From ZAX-1 sp046533095 (GTDB taxonomy: Bacteria > Bacillota > Clostridia > Lachnospirales > Lachnospiraceae), in the NCBI GenBank assembly GCA_046533095.1, contig JAJQRA010000030.1:248001-312000 (forward strand): a DNA stretch of 64,000 nt, in the 5' to 3' direction. Positions 35,429-45,307 of the stretch are shown in pieces. Each line of letters begins with the position of its first letter. Position 1 is the first letter of the stretch. The notes below the pieces were generated by a model. That model ran no database searches, was not told the origin of the DNA, and worked only from the letters and a program-made list of their open reading frames with translations. The translations under genes were made by a program, and so were the position numbers.

Positions 35429-36081
35429 TGGAAGATAAGAAAAGCTTTATCGCAGCTAGAGTAGCAAAAGAGTTAAAGGATGGAGATATTGTAAATCTTG
35501 GGATCGGACTTCCGACGATGGTAGCCAAATACATAGACCCTACCATCTCGATTGTACTGCAGTCCGAAAATGGGTTTGTAGGATTAAGTGGCGAAGAGCC
35601 GGATCCGGCCGATGCAGAGTATATTCAAAATGCAGGTGGAAAGCCGGTATCCATTGCGAAGGACGGCGCATTTTTTAGTAGCTGCGATTCCTTTGCGATT
35701 ATTCGTGGAGGGCATGTAGATGCAACGGTTTTGGGTTCATTACAAGTAGATGAAAAAGGCAATATCGCAAATTGGATTGTACCGGGTAAACTGGTGCCTG
35801 GCATGGGCGGCGCAATGGATTTAGTGGTTGGCGCAAAAAAAGTAATTGTAGCCATGGAACATACCACCAACAAGGGCGGACATAAAATCTTAAATGAGTG
35901 TACACTTCCACTTACTGCAACCGGGCAGGTAAATAGGATTGTAACGGAAATGGCAGTCATGGATGTTACAAAGGATGGCATTGTACTAAAAGAATACAAT
36001 CCGGAATTTACACTGGAAGAAATACAGGCGGCTACCGAGCCAAAACTGATACTTGCCGATGATTTAAAGGAAATGATTTAA
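35428..36081 (+). CDS. atoA: CoA-transferase beta subunit (AtoA/CtfB type)
   Basis: A 217-aa subunit B carrying the catalytic glutamate (SENGFVGL, E47) that forms the glutamyl-CoA thioester. Other family motifs are NLGIGLPTMVA, GGHVDATVLGSLQVD and MGGAMDLVVGAKKVIVAMEH. It is translationally coupled to atoD. The preferred acyl substrates cannot be read from sequence. A probable terminator follows at 36192-36230. Confidence 0.93.
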   Translation: MEDKKSFIAARVAKELKDGDIVNLGIGLPTMVAKYIDPTISIVLQSENGFVGLSGEEPDPADAEYIQNAGGKPVSIAKDGAFFSSCDSFAIIRGGHVDATVLGSLQVDEKGNIANWIVPGKLVPGMGGAMDLVVGAKKVIVAMEHTTNKGGHKILNECTLPLTATGQVNRIVTEMAVMDVTKDGIVLKEYNPEFTLEEIQAATEPKLILADDLKEMI

Positions 36082-36191
36082 GTTATAAAATGTATTTTGG
36101 AAATATAGATGTTACTGTTTATAGCCGGCTACCGAAAAGTTGCTTTGGTGTGTTTTGAACAAACATGGCATTTGGAGTCGAACGGTATAAG

Positions 36192-36230
36192 AAAAGGCTT
36201 AATTCTCAAAGAAAGGGAATTAGGTCTTTT
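36192..36230 (+). terminator. Probable terminator after atoDA
   Basis: A 14-bp stem (36192-36205/36217-36230, two G-T pairs) ends in TTTT. The rest of the 36082-36396 spacer has no promoter or gene I can support. Confidence 0.6.
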
Positions 36231-36396
36231 AACTAAAAATGACGTTAATATTATCCGTGGCTGGCTGTGGATAATAGCGGAATGTGTAACGATTCAGTGC
36301 TCCGGCAACGTGGTTACGTTCATGCGATTCATACGTTAAAAGAGAGAAGAGGATTTGCGATGTCATTTATAATCATATTGCAGCGAGGAGAAGAAA

Positions 36397-39315
36397 ATGC
36401 CAAAAAATACCCGAGATTCGGTCACTCGCTTCACTGCCCCTGATAAGCCGACTGTGAGCATATTGGCGAAAATATGGAGATTTTTAAAAACGAATACGGT
36501 CCTTTTACTGTTTTTTGTTTCAGCATTGATGGTGCTTTTATTGTCCATATACACCAGCAATTTAATGGAAACTTCTTCAAAAATGCTAGAATATGGGACA
36601 GAGCAGCGCCTTTCGGTGTTGTCGCGCATGGCGGCGACGATAGCCACTGCAGAAGAGCTTGACCAGATCCACACGATGGAAGATACCAAAAAGCCCCTGT
36701 ATGCCGAACTAAAGCAACGAGTCATTGCGTTTAACAATGAATGGGATCTGATGTACACCTATTTTATGCGGGAAGTGGACGGCGAGCTACAATATATTAT
36801 TGACAACGAGCTGGATGTCGCATTGATGGATGGTCCAGGCAGCTTTATGGAGATGTACGAGGCACCGGAGCAGACGCTATCGACAGGAAAAGTTTCGATC
36901 AGCGGTATGGGAAGCTATCTAGATTCGTGGGAGCGGATTATGGCCAGCTATGCCCCTGTTTTTGATAAAAATGGCGAAGTATATTGTGTGGTCGGCGTTG
37001 ATATCGTCGATGAGCAGATTGTGGACATGCGTGGGCGCATTCACTTTATGAATATAATGCAGATTCTTGCCCTGTTCATTGCCGCTGCAACGGGTGTTGT
37101 CGAGGTGGTGCTTTATGGCAAAAAAGCGCAGGCATCTGAAAACGCCAATCAAGCGAAAGCGGAGTTCTTGGCAAATATGAGCCATGAGATCCGTACGCCG
37201 ATGAACGCGATTGTGGGAATGAGCGAACTTGCACTCCGTGAAAATGCTTCTCCGCTTGTAGGGGATTATATTCAGGAAATAAAGGCGGCGGGGGCAAACC
37301 TCCTGTCGATTATTAACGATATCCTCGATTTCTCAAAAGTTGAGTCAGGCCGGTTGGAAATTGCGAGCACACCCTATGTATTTGCCTCGCTGCTCCATGA
37401 TGCAGTGAATGTGATTAAGGTGCGCATAGCGGAAAAGCCGATTCTTTTTATTGTAAATATTGACCCAAATATACCAAACCGTGTTGTCGGTGATGAAGTA
37501 AGGGTACGTCAAGTTTTGACAAACCTGTTAAGCAACGCTTTTAAATACACACATGAGGGCTTTATCAGGCTGACGGTTACGGCAGACTTCATAGCTGATG
37601 ATCGGGCAATTTTCAAATTTAAAGTAGAGGACAGCGGGATCGGTATAAAAAAAGAAGATCTTGCACAACTATTCGGGAAATTTATTCGCGTGGATATGAA
37701 CACCAACAAAACAGTTGAGGGTACGGGGCTCGGGCTGTCTATCGCGCAAAGCCTTTGCAATGCGATGGGAGGAAAGATTACCGTGTCGAGCGAATATGGC
37801 AAAGGTTCGACTTTTACCGCAACTTTTGAACAGGGATGCTCGCGTGGGGAAAAACTTGCCTCCGTTTTAAATGCAGAAAGCAAGCGAGTTTTATTTTATG
37901 AAAAAAGGACTTTGTATGCGGATGCTCTTTCCACTACCTTAGATGGGCTCGGTGTTTTAACAACAAATGCAAATACAGAGGAAGTGTTTTTTTCACAGCT
38001 TGCAAGCGGAAATTATGATTTCGCCTTTTGCACAAGTGATGTAGTGGGGCAGGCGATGAAATCAGTGGAAATGGCAAAGCTTAAAACAGTTCCGATTGTA
38101 CTATTGGATTTCGGAGAATCGCCCGAATTAAATGTTCGCAGTATCGCAATGCCCGCCTTTGCCATACCTGTGGCGAATGCCCTAAATGGGGTAGCGGCTA
38201 CGAAGCTTCGTGAAAACTATGAAATCCGATTTGTCGCGCCACTTGCGCATGTACTCATTGTGGACGATATTGCAACGAACCTAAAAGTCGCGCAGGGGCT
38301 TTTTACACCATATAAGCTTCATATCACAACCTGCTTAAGCGGTGCTGAATCGGTCGAACTTGTTCGTGAAAATCACTACGATATCGTGTTTATGGATCAT
38401 ATGATGCCCGGCATGGATGGCATACAGGCTACAAAGGCAATCCGTGCGATGAGTGGCGAATATTTTAAAAATGTTCCAATTGTTGCGTTGACGGCAAATG
38501 CTATGGTGGGGATGCGCGAGATGTTTCTGGAAAAAGGGTTTAGCGATTACTTGGCAAAGCCGATTGGGCTCCATAAGCTTAACGAAATTATGGAACAGTG
38601 GATTCCAAAAGAAAAGCAGGTGAAAGAGGGCAAGGGATCTAAAAACGCTATTTTGGATACAGATACGATGCATGTAGAACGGACACTTCCTGACATCTAT
38701 GGCACAGATGTTTTACATGGAATCCAAATGATAGGCGGAGATGAAATGAACTACATCGAAGTGCTGAAATTGTTTTCTTCGGACGTGCGGACACGCGTAG
38801 AGCTTATGCAGAATACTGCAAATGACGAAGGAGCAGATTTGCTATTGTTTGCGACAAATGCCCATGCCCTAAAAAGTGCAGCGGCGAGTATTGGTGCGGC
38901 CACTGTATCGGAAATGGCAAAAGAGCTTGAATTTTTAGGAAAAAGTGGCGACAAGCAGGCGATAAGCGAAAAGCTTGGAGCATTTCTAGAGGAACTAAAA
39001 AAGCTTGCCGACAGCATTGACAGCGTACTAAAACCAATGCTTGACGCAAAGCAAAGTGCGGATGAAAAAGCAGACACGCAAGAAATCAGCGAGGAAGATT
39101 TGTTTGCGCTAAAGCAAGCATTAGAAACCGATGACATTTCCACCGCAGATGAGTTGTTCGACAGGTTAAGGAGCCTAAACCTAAGAGCCGGCGACAAGGG
39201 GAAGCTAGATGAAATCGAAGGCTATGTGTTGATTTTCGACATAGAAAACGCGATTAAAGGAATTGATGAGTTGATCGGTGCTGATAGCACAACCATGGAA
39301 GGAGGAACGTCCTAG
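36397..39315 (+). CDS. Membrane hybrid histidine kinase (HK-REC-HPt)
   Basis: A 972-aa sensor kinase. A membrane helix (about 30-50), an extracytoplasmic sensor (to about 214) and a second helix (215-240) are followed by HisKA with phospho-acceptor H263 (MSHEIRTPMNA) and HATPase_c (VEGTGLGLSIAQ). A degenerate receiver-like stretch (about 495-600) precedes a true receiver with D667 (IVFMDHMMPG) and a C-terminal HPt domain with H823 (AHALKSAAAS). The set allows an internal phosphorelay. GAGGAG precedes the ATG. It is followed by a second hybrid kinase and a receiver-GGDEF protein, the probable output. The signal is unknown. The gene end is duplicated downstream. Confidence 0.9.
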   Translation: MPKNTRDSVTRFTAPDKPTVSILAKIWRFLKTNTVLLLFFVSALMVLLLSIYTSNLMETSSKMLEYGTEQRLSVLSRMAATIATAEELDQIHTMEDTKKPLYAELKQRVIAFNNEWDLMYTYFMREVDGELQYIIDNELDVALMDGPGSFMEMYEAPEQTLSTGKVSISGMGSYLDSWERIMASYAPVFDKNGEVYCVVGVDIVDEQIVDMRGRIHFMNIMQILALFIAAATGVVEVVLYGKKAQASENANQAKAEFLANMSHEIRTPMNAIVGMSELALRENASPLVGDYIQEIKAAGANLLSIINDILDFSKVESGRLEIASTPYVFASLLHDAVNVIKVRIAEKPILFIVNIDPNIPNRVVGDEVRVRQVLTNLLSNAFKYTHEGFIRLTVTADFIADDRAIFKFKVEDSGIGIKKEDLAQLFGKFIRVDMNTNKTVEGTGLGLSIAQSLCNAMGGKITVSSEYGKGSTFTATFEQGCSRGEKLASVLNAESKRVLFYEKRTLYADALSTTLDGLGVLTTNANTEEVFFSQLASGNYDFAFCTSDVVGQAMKSVEMAKLKTVPIVLLDFGESPELNVRSIAMPAFAIPVANALNGVAATKLRENYEIRFVAPLAHVLIVDDIATNLKVAQGLFTPYKLHITTCLSGAESVELVRENHYDIVFMDHMMPGMDGIQATKAIRAMSGEYFKNVPIVALTANAMVGMREMFLEKGFSDYLAKPIGLHKLNEIMEQWIPKEKQVKEGKGSKNAILDTDTMHVERTLPDIYGTDVLHGIQMIGGDEMNYIEVLKLFSSDVRTRVELMQNTANDEGADLLLFATNAHALKSAAASIGAATVSEMAKELEFLGKSGDKQAISEKLGAFLEELKKLADSIDSVLKPMLDAKQSADEKADTQEISEEDLFALKQALETDDISTADELFDRLRSLNLRAGDKGKLDEIEGYVLIFDIENAIKGIDELIGADSTTMEGGTS

Positions 39316-39368
39316 GACATCCTAGAAAACGTGATCAAAGAAGTCGATCAATTGATCGGTGTTGATAT
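39238..39368 (+). repeat. Duplicated 3' end of the first kinase gene
   Basis: The segment from GACATAGAAAACGCGATT to GATCGGTGCTGATA (39238-39288), inside the kinase, recurs diverged at 39317-39368 beyond its stop. The copy keeps a similar protein sequence (LENVIKEVDQLIG versus IENAIKGIDELIG) but has no start. Confidence 0.8.
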
Positions 39369-39461
39369 CAGCATATGCATATGATAAAATTATTTATAGG
39401 AACTGTTATCTTATCGGAAAGTACGTTTTATCAGATAAAATACATGAAAAGGAGTGGCTTC

Positions 39462-42383
39462 ATGACATCGGAACAATCCAAGCAGCCAAAACAGCCAAAA
39501 CAGCCAAAACAGCTGGAACAGCCCACACAATCCAAGCAGCCAAAACAGTCCACACAGCCAAAACAGCTGGAACAGCCCACACAATCCAAGCAGCCAAAAC
39601 AGTCCACACAGCCCAAACAACGGACTCAGCCACAAAAGATACCGGCTACCGGTCAGTTAGACTCTTCCCGCATAGCTGAGCTATTAACGTGGGAAAAATA
39701 TATGAAGCTTTTGCTCGAAAGCAGCCCGGAAATCATATTGCTGTTTGATCAAGATGGCTGTGTAACTTATTGTACGGATGCATTTTTAAAACTTTCAGGC
39801 ATTGAAAACTTCGATGTAATAAAAGGGCATCCATTTCAGGAACTATATGCCGCTTTTGGAGATGAAGAGTTTCTTTTACAAGGTATAAAACGGTTTGAAA
39901 AGGTAAAAATTGGGCATAAAACAATTGCGAATGACGTACAGATTGATTTTTCCAGAAAAGGTAGAAACCGTATGTACACGGTGCAAGCCGCGCCAATGCT
40001 TGATGAAGCGGGTAATTTTGATGGCGTAATGGCTGTCTATTATGACACAACCGATTTACGGAATGCAGAAACAGATGATCGTACGCGTATCATGCTGGAT
40101 GCCACACCGTTAGCCTGTTCCTTTTGGGATGAAAAGGGGGAGCTGCTTGACTGTAACCAGGAGGCGGTCCGCATGTTTGGACTTTCAAGCAAAGCCGACT
40201 ATTTGAAGCATCTATATGATTTAAGCCCACCATTCCAGCCCTGTGGCTTGCCAAGCAGAGAGCTTGCAGAGGAACGGGATGCGGCGGTAATGGAAACCGG
40301 CTACCAAAAATTTGAATGGATGCATTGTACATTAAGCGGGGAACCGCTTCCGGTTGAAACAACGTTAGTGCGCGTACCATGGAAAGGAAGCTATGCCATA
40401 GCTACTTATTCACGGGATTTGCGCAAGATAAAAGCCAGCGAAGAAAAAACGCGCGAAGCGGATGTTAAAAATCGAGAGCTGGAAGTAAAGACACGCGCCG
40501 CCCAAGTAGCATCAGATGCCAAAAGCGCTTTTTTAGCATCCATGAGCCACGAGATACGCACACCCATGAATGCAATCATTGGAATGAGCAACCTCATGCG
40601 TACAGATAATCTGGACACAGAGCAATTAAGCTATCTAGACGATATAAAAAAAATGTCACAGGCACTTTTGCACATCATTAACGACATTTTGGACTTCTCC
40701 AAAATAGAAGCCGGGAAAATGGACTTAGCACCGGTGCATTTTAACTTACATGAATTGCTGGACAACATCTGCTCGTTAAGCCTTTTTATGGCAAAAAACA
40801 AGGGATTGGCCTTTCGATCTTCCTTGGATTTAAATTTGCCTAATATTTTATATGGGGATGATGTGCGCATAAGGCAGATCCTTTTAAATATTATAAACAA
40901 TGCGATTAAGTATACGCGTGAGGGCTATGTGGATTTTAAGGCAGAATACACGGTAAAAAATAATCGTGCCTATCTTGCATTCCTTGTAAAAGATACGGGA
41001 ATCGGCATAAAAAAGGAAAACTTTCCCCAATTGTTTCAAACATTTCAGCAGTTTGACACAAATACAAATCGAGGGATTATGGGGACGGGGCTCGGCCTTT
41101 CGATTACAAAAAAACTAGTGGATTTAATGGATGGCGAAATAGCCGTAGAAAGCGAATATGGGCTAGGTTCTTCCTTTACCATCCGATTGCCGCTTATAAG
41201 AGGAGACACCAGCCAAGTAGCAGCAAAGAATGCCATAGATTTTTCCATCGCAAAAAGTGGTACAAAAGTTTTGGTCGTTGACGACAATAATATTAACTTA
41301 AAGGTAGCCTTAGCATACCTTGCAAAACATAATATAAAGGCTGATGCAGTAACAAGCGGATACATGGCAATACAAGAAATAAAGCGCAACCACTATGATT
41401 TGGTCTTTATGGATCATATGATGCCGGAACTAGATGGCATTGAAAGTACAAAGCGGATTCGCGCGATGGAAGACGGTAAATATGGGGATTTGCCAATTGT
41501 GGCGCTTAGCGCCAATGCCATTGCAGGTGTGCGCGAAACATTTATCGCAGCCGGCATGAATGATTTTATCGCAAAGCCGATTGACGCAACGGAGCTTAAT
41601 ACCATACTGTTAAAATGGCTTCCCCCCGAAAAAATTTCCCATGAAAAATCCATGGAGGAGAATGAGCCTACCGATGGATACAAACTGAAAAGAGAGAAAG
41701 GTACGCAGATATCTTCGAGTGAACATAAGGATACGGTGGCATCGAACAAAACTGTGGCAGATCTCCTCATCGTTGATACCAAAGCAGGCATAAAAAACGC
41801 CGTAGGCGATGAAAATCTATATCGGCAGCTTGTGCAAAACTTTCTTAAAGATCATAAGGACGATGATCAAAAAATTTCAAATGCGCTGCAAGAAGGGGAT
41901 TTAAAAACTGCACACCGCTTGTCGCATACCCTTAAAAGTACGGCTGGTTTGATTGGGGCAAAAAGGCTTTGGAAAATAGCGGCTGCAATGGAAAAAGAAA
42001 CAGAAACCGGTGGCGAAATGGACGCTGACCAAACCATTCCTTTGCAAATGCAAACTTTAAACGAGGAGCTTGTTGCGGCAATTGAAAAACTGCGGCAGAT
42101 GGTACAAATGAACGAAGCTCAAGACGAAATCAAGGAAGATCAAAATAATAGCAGTGAAACCGGCCATTCCACTTTTTTCGATAAAGAAGAAGCAGTTCAT
42201 CTTATCTATCGGCTTGAGCCACTGCTTAACGCCGGGAATGCCCGTAGTTTAGATTTCATAAATGACATCAAAGATACACTTGCACCATTAGGCGCAAAGA
42301 GCAAGATCCTCATAGAACAAGTGGAAGATTTTGAATTTAGCGCCGCGGCTAAGACATTAAATATCCTCAAAGGGCTATTATAG
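39462..42383 (+). CDS. Soluble PAS hybrid histidine kinase (PAS-HK-REC-HPt)
   Basis: A 973-aa kinase without membrane segments. An N-terminal Gln/Pro/Lys-rich repeat (residues about 6-55) leads to a PAS domain (LLLESSPEIILLFDQDG), a second PAS-like domain, and HisKA with H363 (MSHEIRTPMNA). HATPase_c (MGTGLGLSIT), a receiver with D651 (LVFMDHMMPE) and an HPt domain with H822 (RLSHTLKSTAG) follow. The ATG at 39462 has AAAAGGAG upstream; earlier codons lack a site. A relative of the preceding kinase, it probably joins the same relay to the diguanylate cyclase downstream. Its stop codon lies in the arm of a hairpin repeat. Confidence 0.9.
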   Translation: MTSEQSKQPKQPKQPKQLEQPTQSKQPKQSTQPKQLEQPTQSKQPKQSTQPKQRTQPQKIPATGQLDSSRIAELLTWEKYMKLLLESSPEIILLFDQDGCVTYCTDAFLKLSGIENFDVIKGHPFQELYAAFGDEEFLLQGIKRFEKVKIGHKTIANDVQIDFSRKGRNRMYTVQAAPMLDEAGNFDGVMAVYYDTTDLRNAETDDRTRIMLDATPLACSFWDEKGELLDCNQEAVRMFGLSSKADYLKHLYDLSPPFQPCGLPSRELAEERDAAVMETGYQKFEWMHCTLSGEPLPVETTLVRVPWKGSYAIATYSRDLRKIKASEEKTREADVKNRELEVKTRAAQVASDAKSAFLASMSHEIRTPMNAIIGMSNLMRTDNLDTEQLSYLDDIKKMSQALLHIINDILDFSKIEAGKMDLAPVHFNLHELLDNICSLSLFMAKNKGLAFRSSLDLNLPNILYGDDVRIRQILLNIINNAIKYTREGYVDFKAEYTVKNNRAYLAFLVKDTGIGIKKENFPQLFQTFQQFDTNTNRGIMGTGLGLSITKKLVDLMDGEIAVESEYGLGSSFTIRLPLIRGDTSQVAAKNAIDFSIAKSGTKVLVVDDNNINLKVALAYLAKHNIKADAVTSGYMAIQEIKRNHYDLVFMDHMMPELDGIESTKRIRAMEDGKYGDLPIVALSANAIAGVRETFIAAGMNDFIAKPIDATELNTILLKWLPPEKISHEKSMEENEPTDGYKLKREKGTQISSSEHKDTVASNKTVADLLIVDTKAGIKNAVGDENLYRQLVQNFLKDHKDDDQKISNALQEGDLKTAHRLSHTLKSTAGLIGAKRLWKIAAAMEKETETGGEMDADQTIPLQMQTLNEELVAAIEKLRQMVQMNEAQDEIKEDQNNSSETGHSTFFDKEEAVHLIYRLEPLLNAGNARSLDFINDIKDTLAPLGAKSKILIEQVEDFEFSAAAKTLNILKGLL
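39480..39623 (+). repeat. 54-bp minisatellite inside the second kinase gene
   Basis: Nearly three copies of a 54-bp unit containing AAGCAGCCAAAACAGTCCAC, encoding an 18-residue QPKQ/QPTQ-rich repeat. The frame is kept. Confidence 0.85.
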
Positions 42384-42577
42384 GAACAAAATACGGTTCC
42401 TATCATCAGATGTACGGCGCAAAAAGGTGCGCCTTTTATCAGAACTTGCGTTGCAACTTCTGATAAGCTCTATGATAGGAACAAAATACGGTTCCTATCA
42501 TCAGATGTACGGCGCAAAAAGGTGCGCCTTTTATCAGAACTTGCGTTGCAACTTCTGATAAGCTCTATGATAAGATG
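42380..42577 (+). repeat. Three-hairpin repeat element, dimer (forward)
   Basis: Two 95-bp units: H3 ATAGGAAC/GTTCCTAT (42380-42403), H2 GGCGC/GCGCC and H1 TATCAGAA/TTCTGATA, then the same again from about 42473. Stop codon 42381-42383 of the kinase lies in the left arm of the first H3. Confidence 0.92.
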
Positions 42578-42626
42578 TTGAAAAAAGTTCGTGTGCACAA
42601 GGAACTGTGCAGAAATGGAGGGCAAT

Positions 42627-43541
42627 ATGCCAGAAAATACAAAAGATACCATTTTAATTGTGGATGACGAAAAGGCGAATTTGCTATTGCTAAACCGGAT
42701 TTTATCAACGGAGTATACCGTTCTTATGGCAAAATCCGGTACCGAAGCGTTAAGCCGTGCAGAATCGGAACTCCCTGATCTTATTTTGCTTGATATTATT
42801 ATGCCAGATATAAATGGGTTCGATGTGCTTGAAAAACTAAAAAAATCAGAAATAACGCATCATATTCCGGTTATCATCATAACGGGACTTACAAGCGAAG
42901 GGGATGAAGAGAAAGGATTTTTCCTAGGCGCGGTAGATTATATTACAAAACCGTTTAACAATGCAATTGTTCGTGCAAGGGTAAAAACCCATATGCAAAT
43001 TGTGGATCAAATCCGAACAATTGAAAGGCTAGGGCTATTTGACCCGCTCACGGATATTCCAAATAGACGTAGTTTTGACAACCACATAGCAATAGAATGG
43101 CGGCGTGCAATCAGGGAAAAATCACCAATTTCATTTTTAATGATGGATGTGGATAAATTTAAAAGCTATAATGATACCTATGGCCATCCACAAGGAGATG
43201 TCCTCCTAAAGACAATTGCAAAAATATTCACATCCGTAGCCCGGCGCCCATCCGATTTAGCAGCCAGATTAGGTGGAGAGGAATTTGGCGTATTGTTGCC
43301 GGATACAGAACTAGAAGGTGCATTTGAAATTGCTGAAGCAATCCGCACGGAGGTCGCCGCAACACAAATACCGCTTACAGAAGGGGCTGGCATGACATCG
43401 GCGACGATAAGCATTGGAGCTATTTCTTTTATGCCAAAGGAAGGTGATGAAGCCAAGGATTTTATCTCGAAAGCCGATGAACATTTATATACAGCAAAAA
43501 CCACGGGCAGGAATAAAGTATACTGTGGGGAAACTATTTAA
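42627..43541 (+). CDS. Response regulator diguanylate cyclase (PleD-like, REC-GGDEF)
   Basis: A 304-aa cytosolic protein: receiver domain (ILIVDDEKANLLLLNRI) with phospho-site D56, then a GGDEF domain (FDPLTDIPNRRSFDNH) with an intact active site GGEEF (216-220) and an inhibitory-site motif RPSD (207-210). It should make cyclic di-GMP when phosphorylated and be product-inhibited. The ATG at 42627 follows GGAGGG; the upstream frame is not needed. Two hybrid kinases precede it and the pel locus follows, so it is a natural candidate to supply c-di-GMP to the PelD-like receptor at 47767. Confidence 0.93.
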   Translation: MPENTKDTILIVDDEKANLLLLNRILSTEYTVLMAKSGTEALSRAESELPDLILLDIIMPDINGFDVLEKLKKSEITHHIPVIIITGLTSEGDEEKGFFLGAVDYITKPFNNAIVRARVKTHMQIVDQIRTIERLGLFDPLTDIPNRRSFDNHIAIEWRRAIREKSPISFLMMDVDKFKSYNDTYGHPQGDVLLKTIAKIFTSVARRPSDLAARLGGEEFGVLLPDTELEGAFEIAEAIRTEVAATQIPLTEGAGMTSATISIGAISFMPKEGDEAKDFISKADEHLYTAKTTGRNKVYCGETI

Positions 43542-43575
43542 TACACCAGCAACATGCGAAAGGAGCATGAAATTT

Positions 43576-44817
43576 ATGAAAAACATATTGGTAGCACAAT
43601 CCGGGGGGCCTACAGCTGTTATTAATGCAACGTTGGCAGGGGTAATCATGGAGTCCATGATAAGTGAAGAAATTGATAAAGTATATGGCGGCGTGAATGG
43701 AATTCAAGGGGTACTAGAAGAGAAATTTGTTGAGTTAAATCAAGCAATAAAAAATACAAGCGATATTGAACTGTTGGCGCAAACACCGGCAGCCGCATTA
43801 GGATCGTGTAGATTTAAATTGCAATCTTTCGAAAATGGAGAAGAGCAGTATGAAAAGATTGTGCAGATATTCCGTAAATATGATATTGCATGGTTTATCT
43901 ATATCGGTGGAAACGACTCCATGGATACGGTGGATAAATTATCTGCTTTTTGCAAAAAGAAAAGCATTTCTGACATACAGATCGTGGGGGTTCCAAAGAC
44001 AGTTGATAATGATTTGATGGAAATCGACCATTGCCCGGGATTTCCATCCGCAGCCCGCTATATTGCAACAACATTTGCGGAGCTAGAGCGCGATACCGCA
44101 GTATATGAAAAATTCGGGGTGACCATTGTGGAAGTCATGGGCAGAAATGCCGGCTGGCTTACAGCATCTGCGGCACTTGCAAGAATAAATGGAGCAAAGG
44201 GTCCAGATTTCATCTATTTATGTGAAAAGCCATTTCATGTGGAGAGCTTTGTCGAAGATATTAAAAGTAAGCAATCTGAAAATAGGAATGTATTAATTGC
44301 TGTGAGCGAAGGCGTGAAAGACGAAACAGGGAAATTTATTACAGAGCAAAAGACAAGCAATGAAGCAGATGTTTTTGGACATAAGGATATTGCGGGAACA
44401 GGGAAAATCCTAGAAGAAATCGTAAGGGAGCGTATCGGGTGTAAAGTGCGTTCCATAGAACTTAGCCTTATGCAACGCTGCGCTTCCCATCTAGCAAGCA
44501 AAGTGGATTGTGATGAAGCAAAGATGCTGGGGGCAAAAGCGGTAAAGGTAGGCTTAGCTGGGCAAACAGGTAAAATGGTTACCTTAAATCGCACCGATGA
44601 CCAAACGTATAAAATCAAATTCTCGACCGTAGATGTCAGCAAAGTTGCAAATGAAGAAAAAACCGTACCATTAGAATGGATTAATGCAAGTGGCAATGAT
44701 GTAACAGATGAAATGATGCAATACCTCCTACCACTTATTCAAGAAAATACAGGAATCCGATATAAAAACGGCTTGCCTGAACATATAGCTTTATATGATA
44801 ATCACAAGAGGGGCTGA
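43576..44817 (+). CDS. pfp: Pyrophosphate-type 6-phosphofructokinase
   Basis: A 413-aa PFK-family enzyme (AQSGGPTAVINATL). The specificity positions point to PPi: GGND at 111-114 has Asp where ATP enzymes have Gly, and PKTVDND (140-146) has Lys where ATP enzymes have Gly. It converts fructose 6-phosphate and PPi to fructose 1,6-bisphosphate, reversibly, in the cytosol. Start choice: AGGAG at 43561-43565 favours the ATG at 43576 over 43567; the long upstream frame overlaps the cyclase. Its place between signalling and exopolysaccharide genes may be coincidental or link carbon flux to polymer synthesis. Confidence 0.9.
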   Translation: MKNILVAQSGGPTAVINATLAGVIMESMISEEIDKVYGGVNGIQGVLEEKFVELNQAIKNTSDIELLAQTPAAALGSCRFKLQSFENGEEQYEKIVQIFRKYDIAWFIYIGGNDSMDTVDKLSAFCKKKSISDIQIVGVPKTVDNDLMEIDHCPGFPSAARYIATTFAELERDTAVYEKFGVTIVEVMGRNAGWLTASAALARINGAKGPDFIYLCEKPFHVESFVEDIKSKQSENRNVLIAVSEGVKDETGKFITEQKTSNEADVFGHKDIAGTGKILEEIVRERIGCKVRSIELSLMQRCASHLASKVDCDEAKMLGAKAVKVGLAGQTGKMVTLNRTDDQTYKIKFSTVDVSKVANEEKTVPLEWINASGNDVTDEMMQYLLPLIQENTGIRYKNGLPEHIALYDNHKRG

Positions 44818-45015
44818 CTTCGTAAAAAGTGATCTTTTATTTGGAGGTTTTGGCAAAAGAACAAAAGGAAATTTAAAAATAGTGGACAGTCATGGCACAT
44901 TACAGGCACGAGGAGCAACACGAAATAATAAAAAATAACCGAGCGAAGCAAGTGTGCATCCGCCGGAGACTATCGTGATGATGAAATCATCATGATGAAC
45001 TGGAAATGGGATAGC

Positions 45016-45062
45016 ATAGCGGAGGTTTTTCGAAAGAGAAGCCTCTGCTATTATTTTTTTCA
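45016..45062 (+). terminator. Terminator about 200 bp after pfp
   Basis: ATAGCGGAGG pairs with CCTCTGCTAT, extended by TTTTTC/GAGAAG, followed by T7. The preceding 44818-45010 has an inverted repeat (GATGAT-GAA-ATCATC) and no gene; 45063-45307 shows no clear feature other than the AAGGAG site of the next gene. Confidence 0.8.
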
Positions 45063-45307
45063 AAATTTTGAACCCATTTCTTACGCCATGATACACAGAT
45101 GAAGCAGACAGCCACAACAGGAGGGAAAGCTCATGAATGGCATGTTTGATTCGATATAAATAGCGTTTATCGGATTGACAATTTTCTGTTTTACAAATAC
45201 AATAGTTACAAAGAAAGCACGAAACCTTGCACAAACAAACGAATCATGCAGTGTATATCATTGTTTTGAATATATGGGAGCCGTACCATAAGGAGAAAGG
45301 GTGTAAG

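Noticed and set aside
36109..36339. Open frame of 76 codons after atoA
   Set aside because: It contains the probable terminator, has no ribosome site, and its protein has no recognisable features.
39411..39635. Minus-strand Cys/Leu-rich repeat frames opposite the second kinase
   Set aside because: They are the antisense reading of the QPKQ minisatellite.
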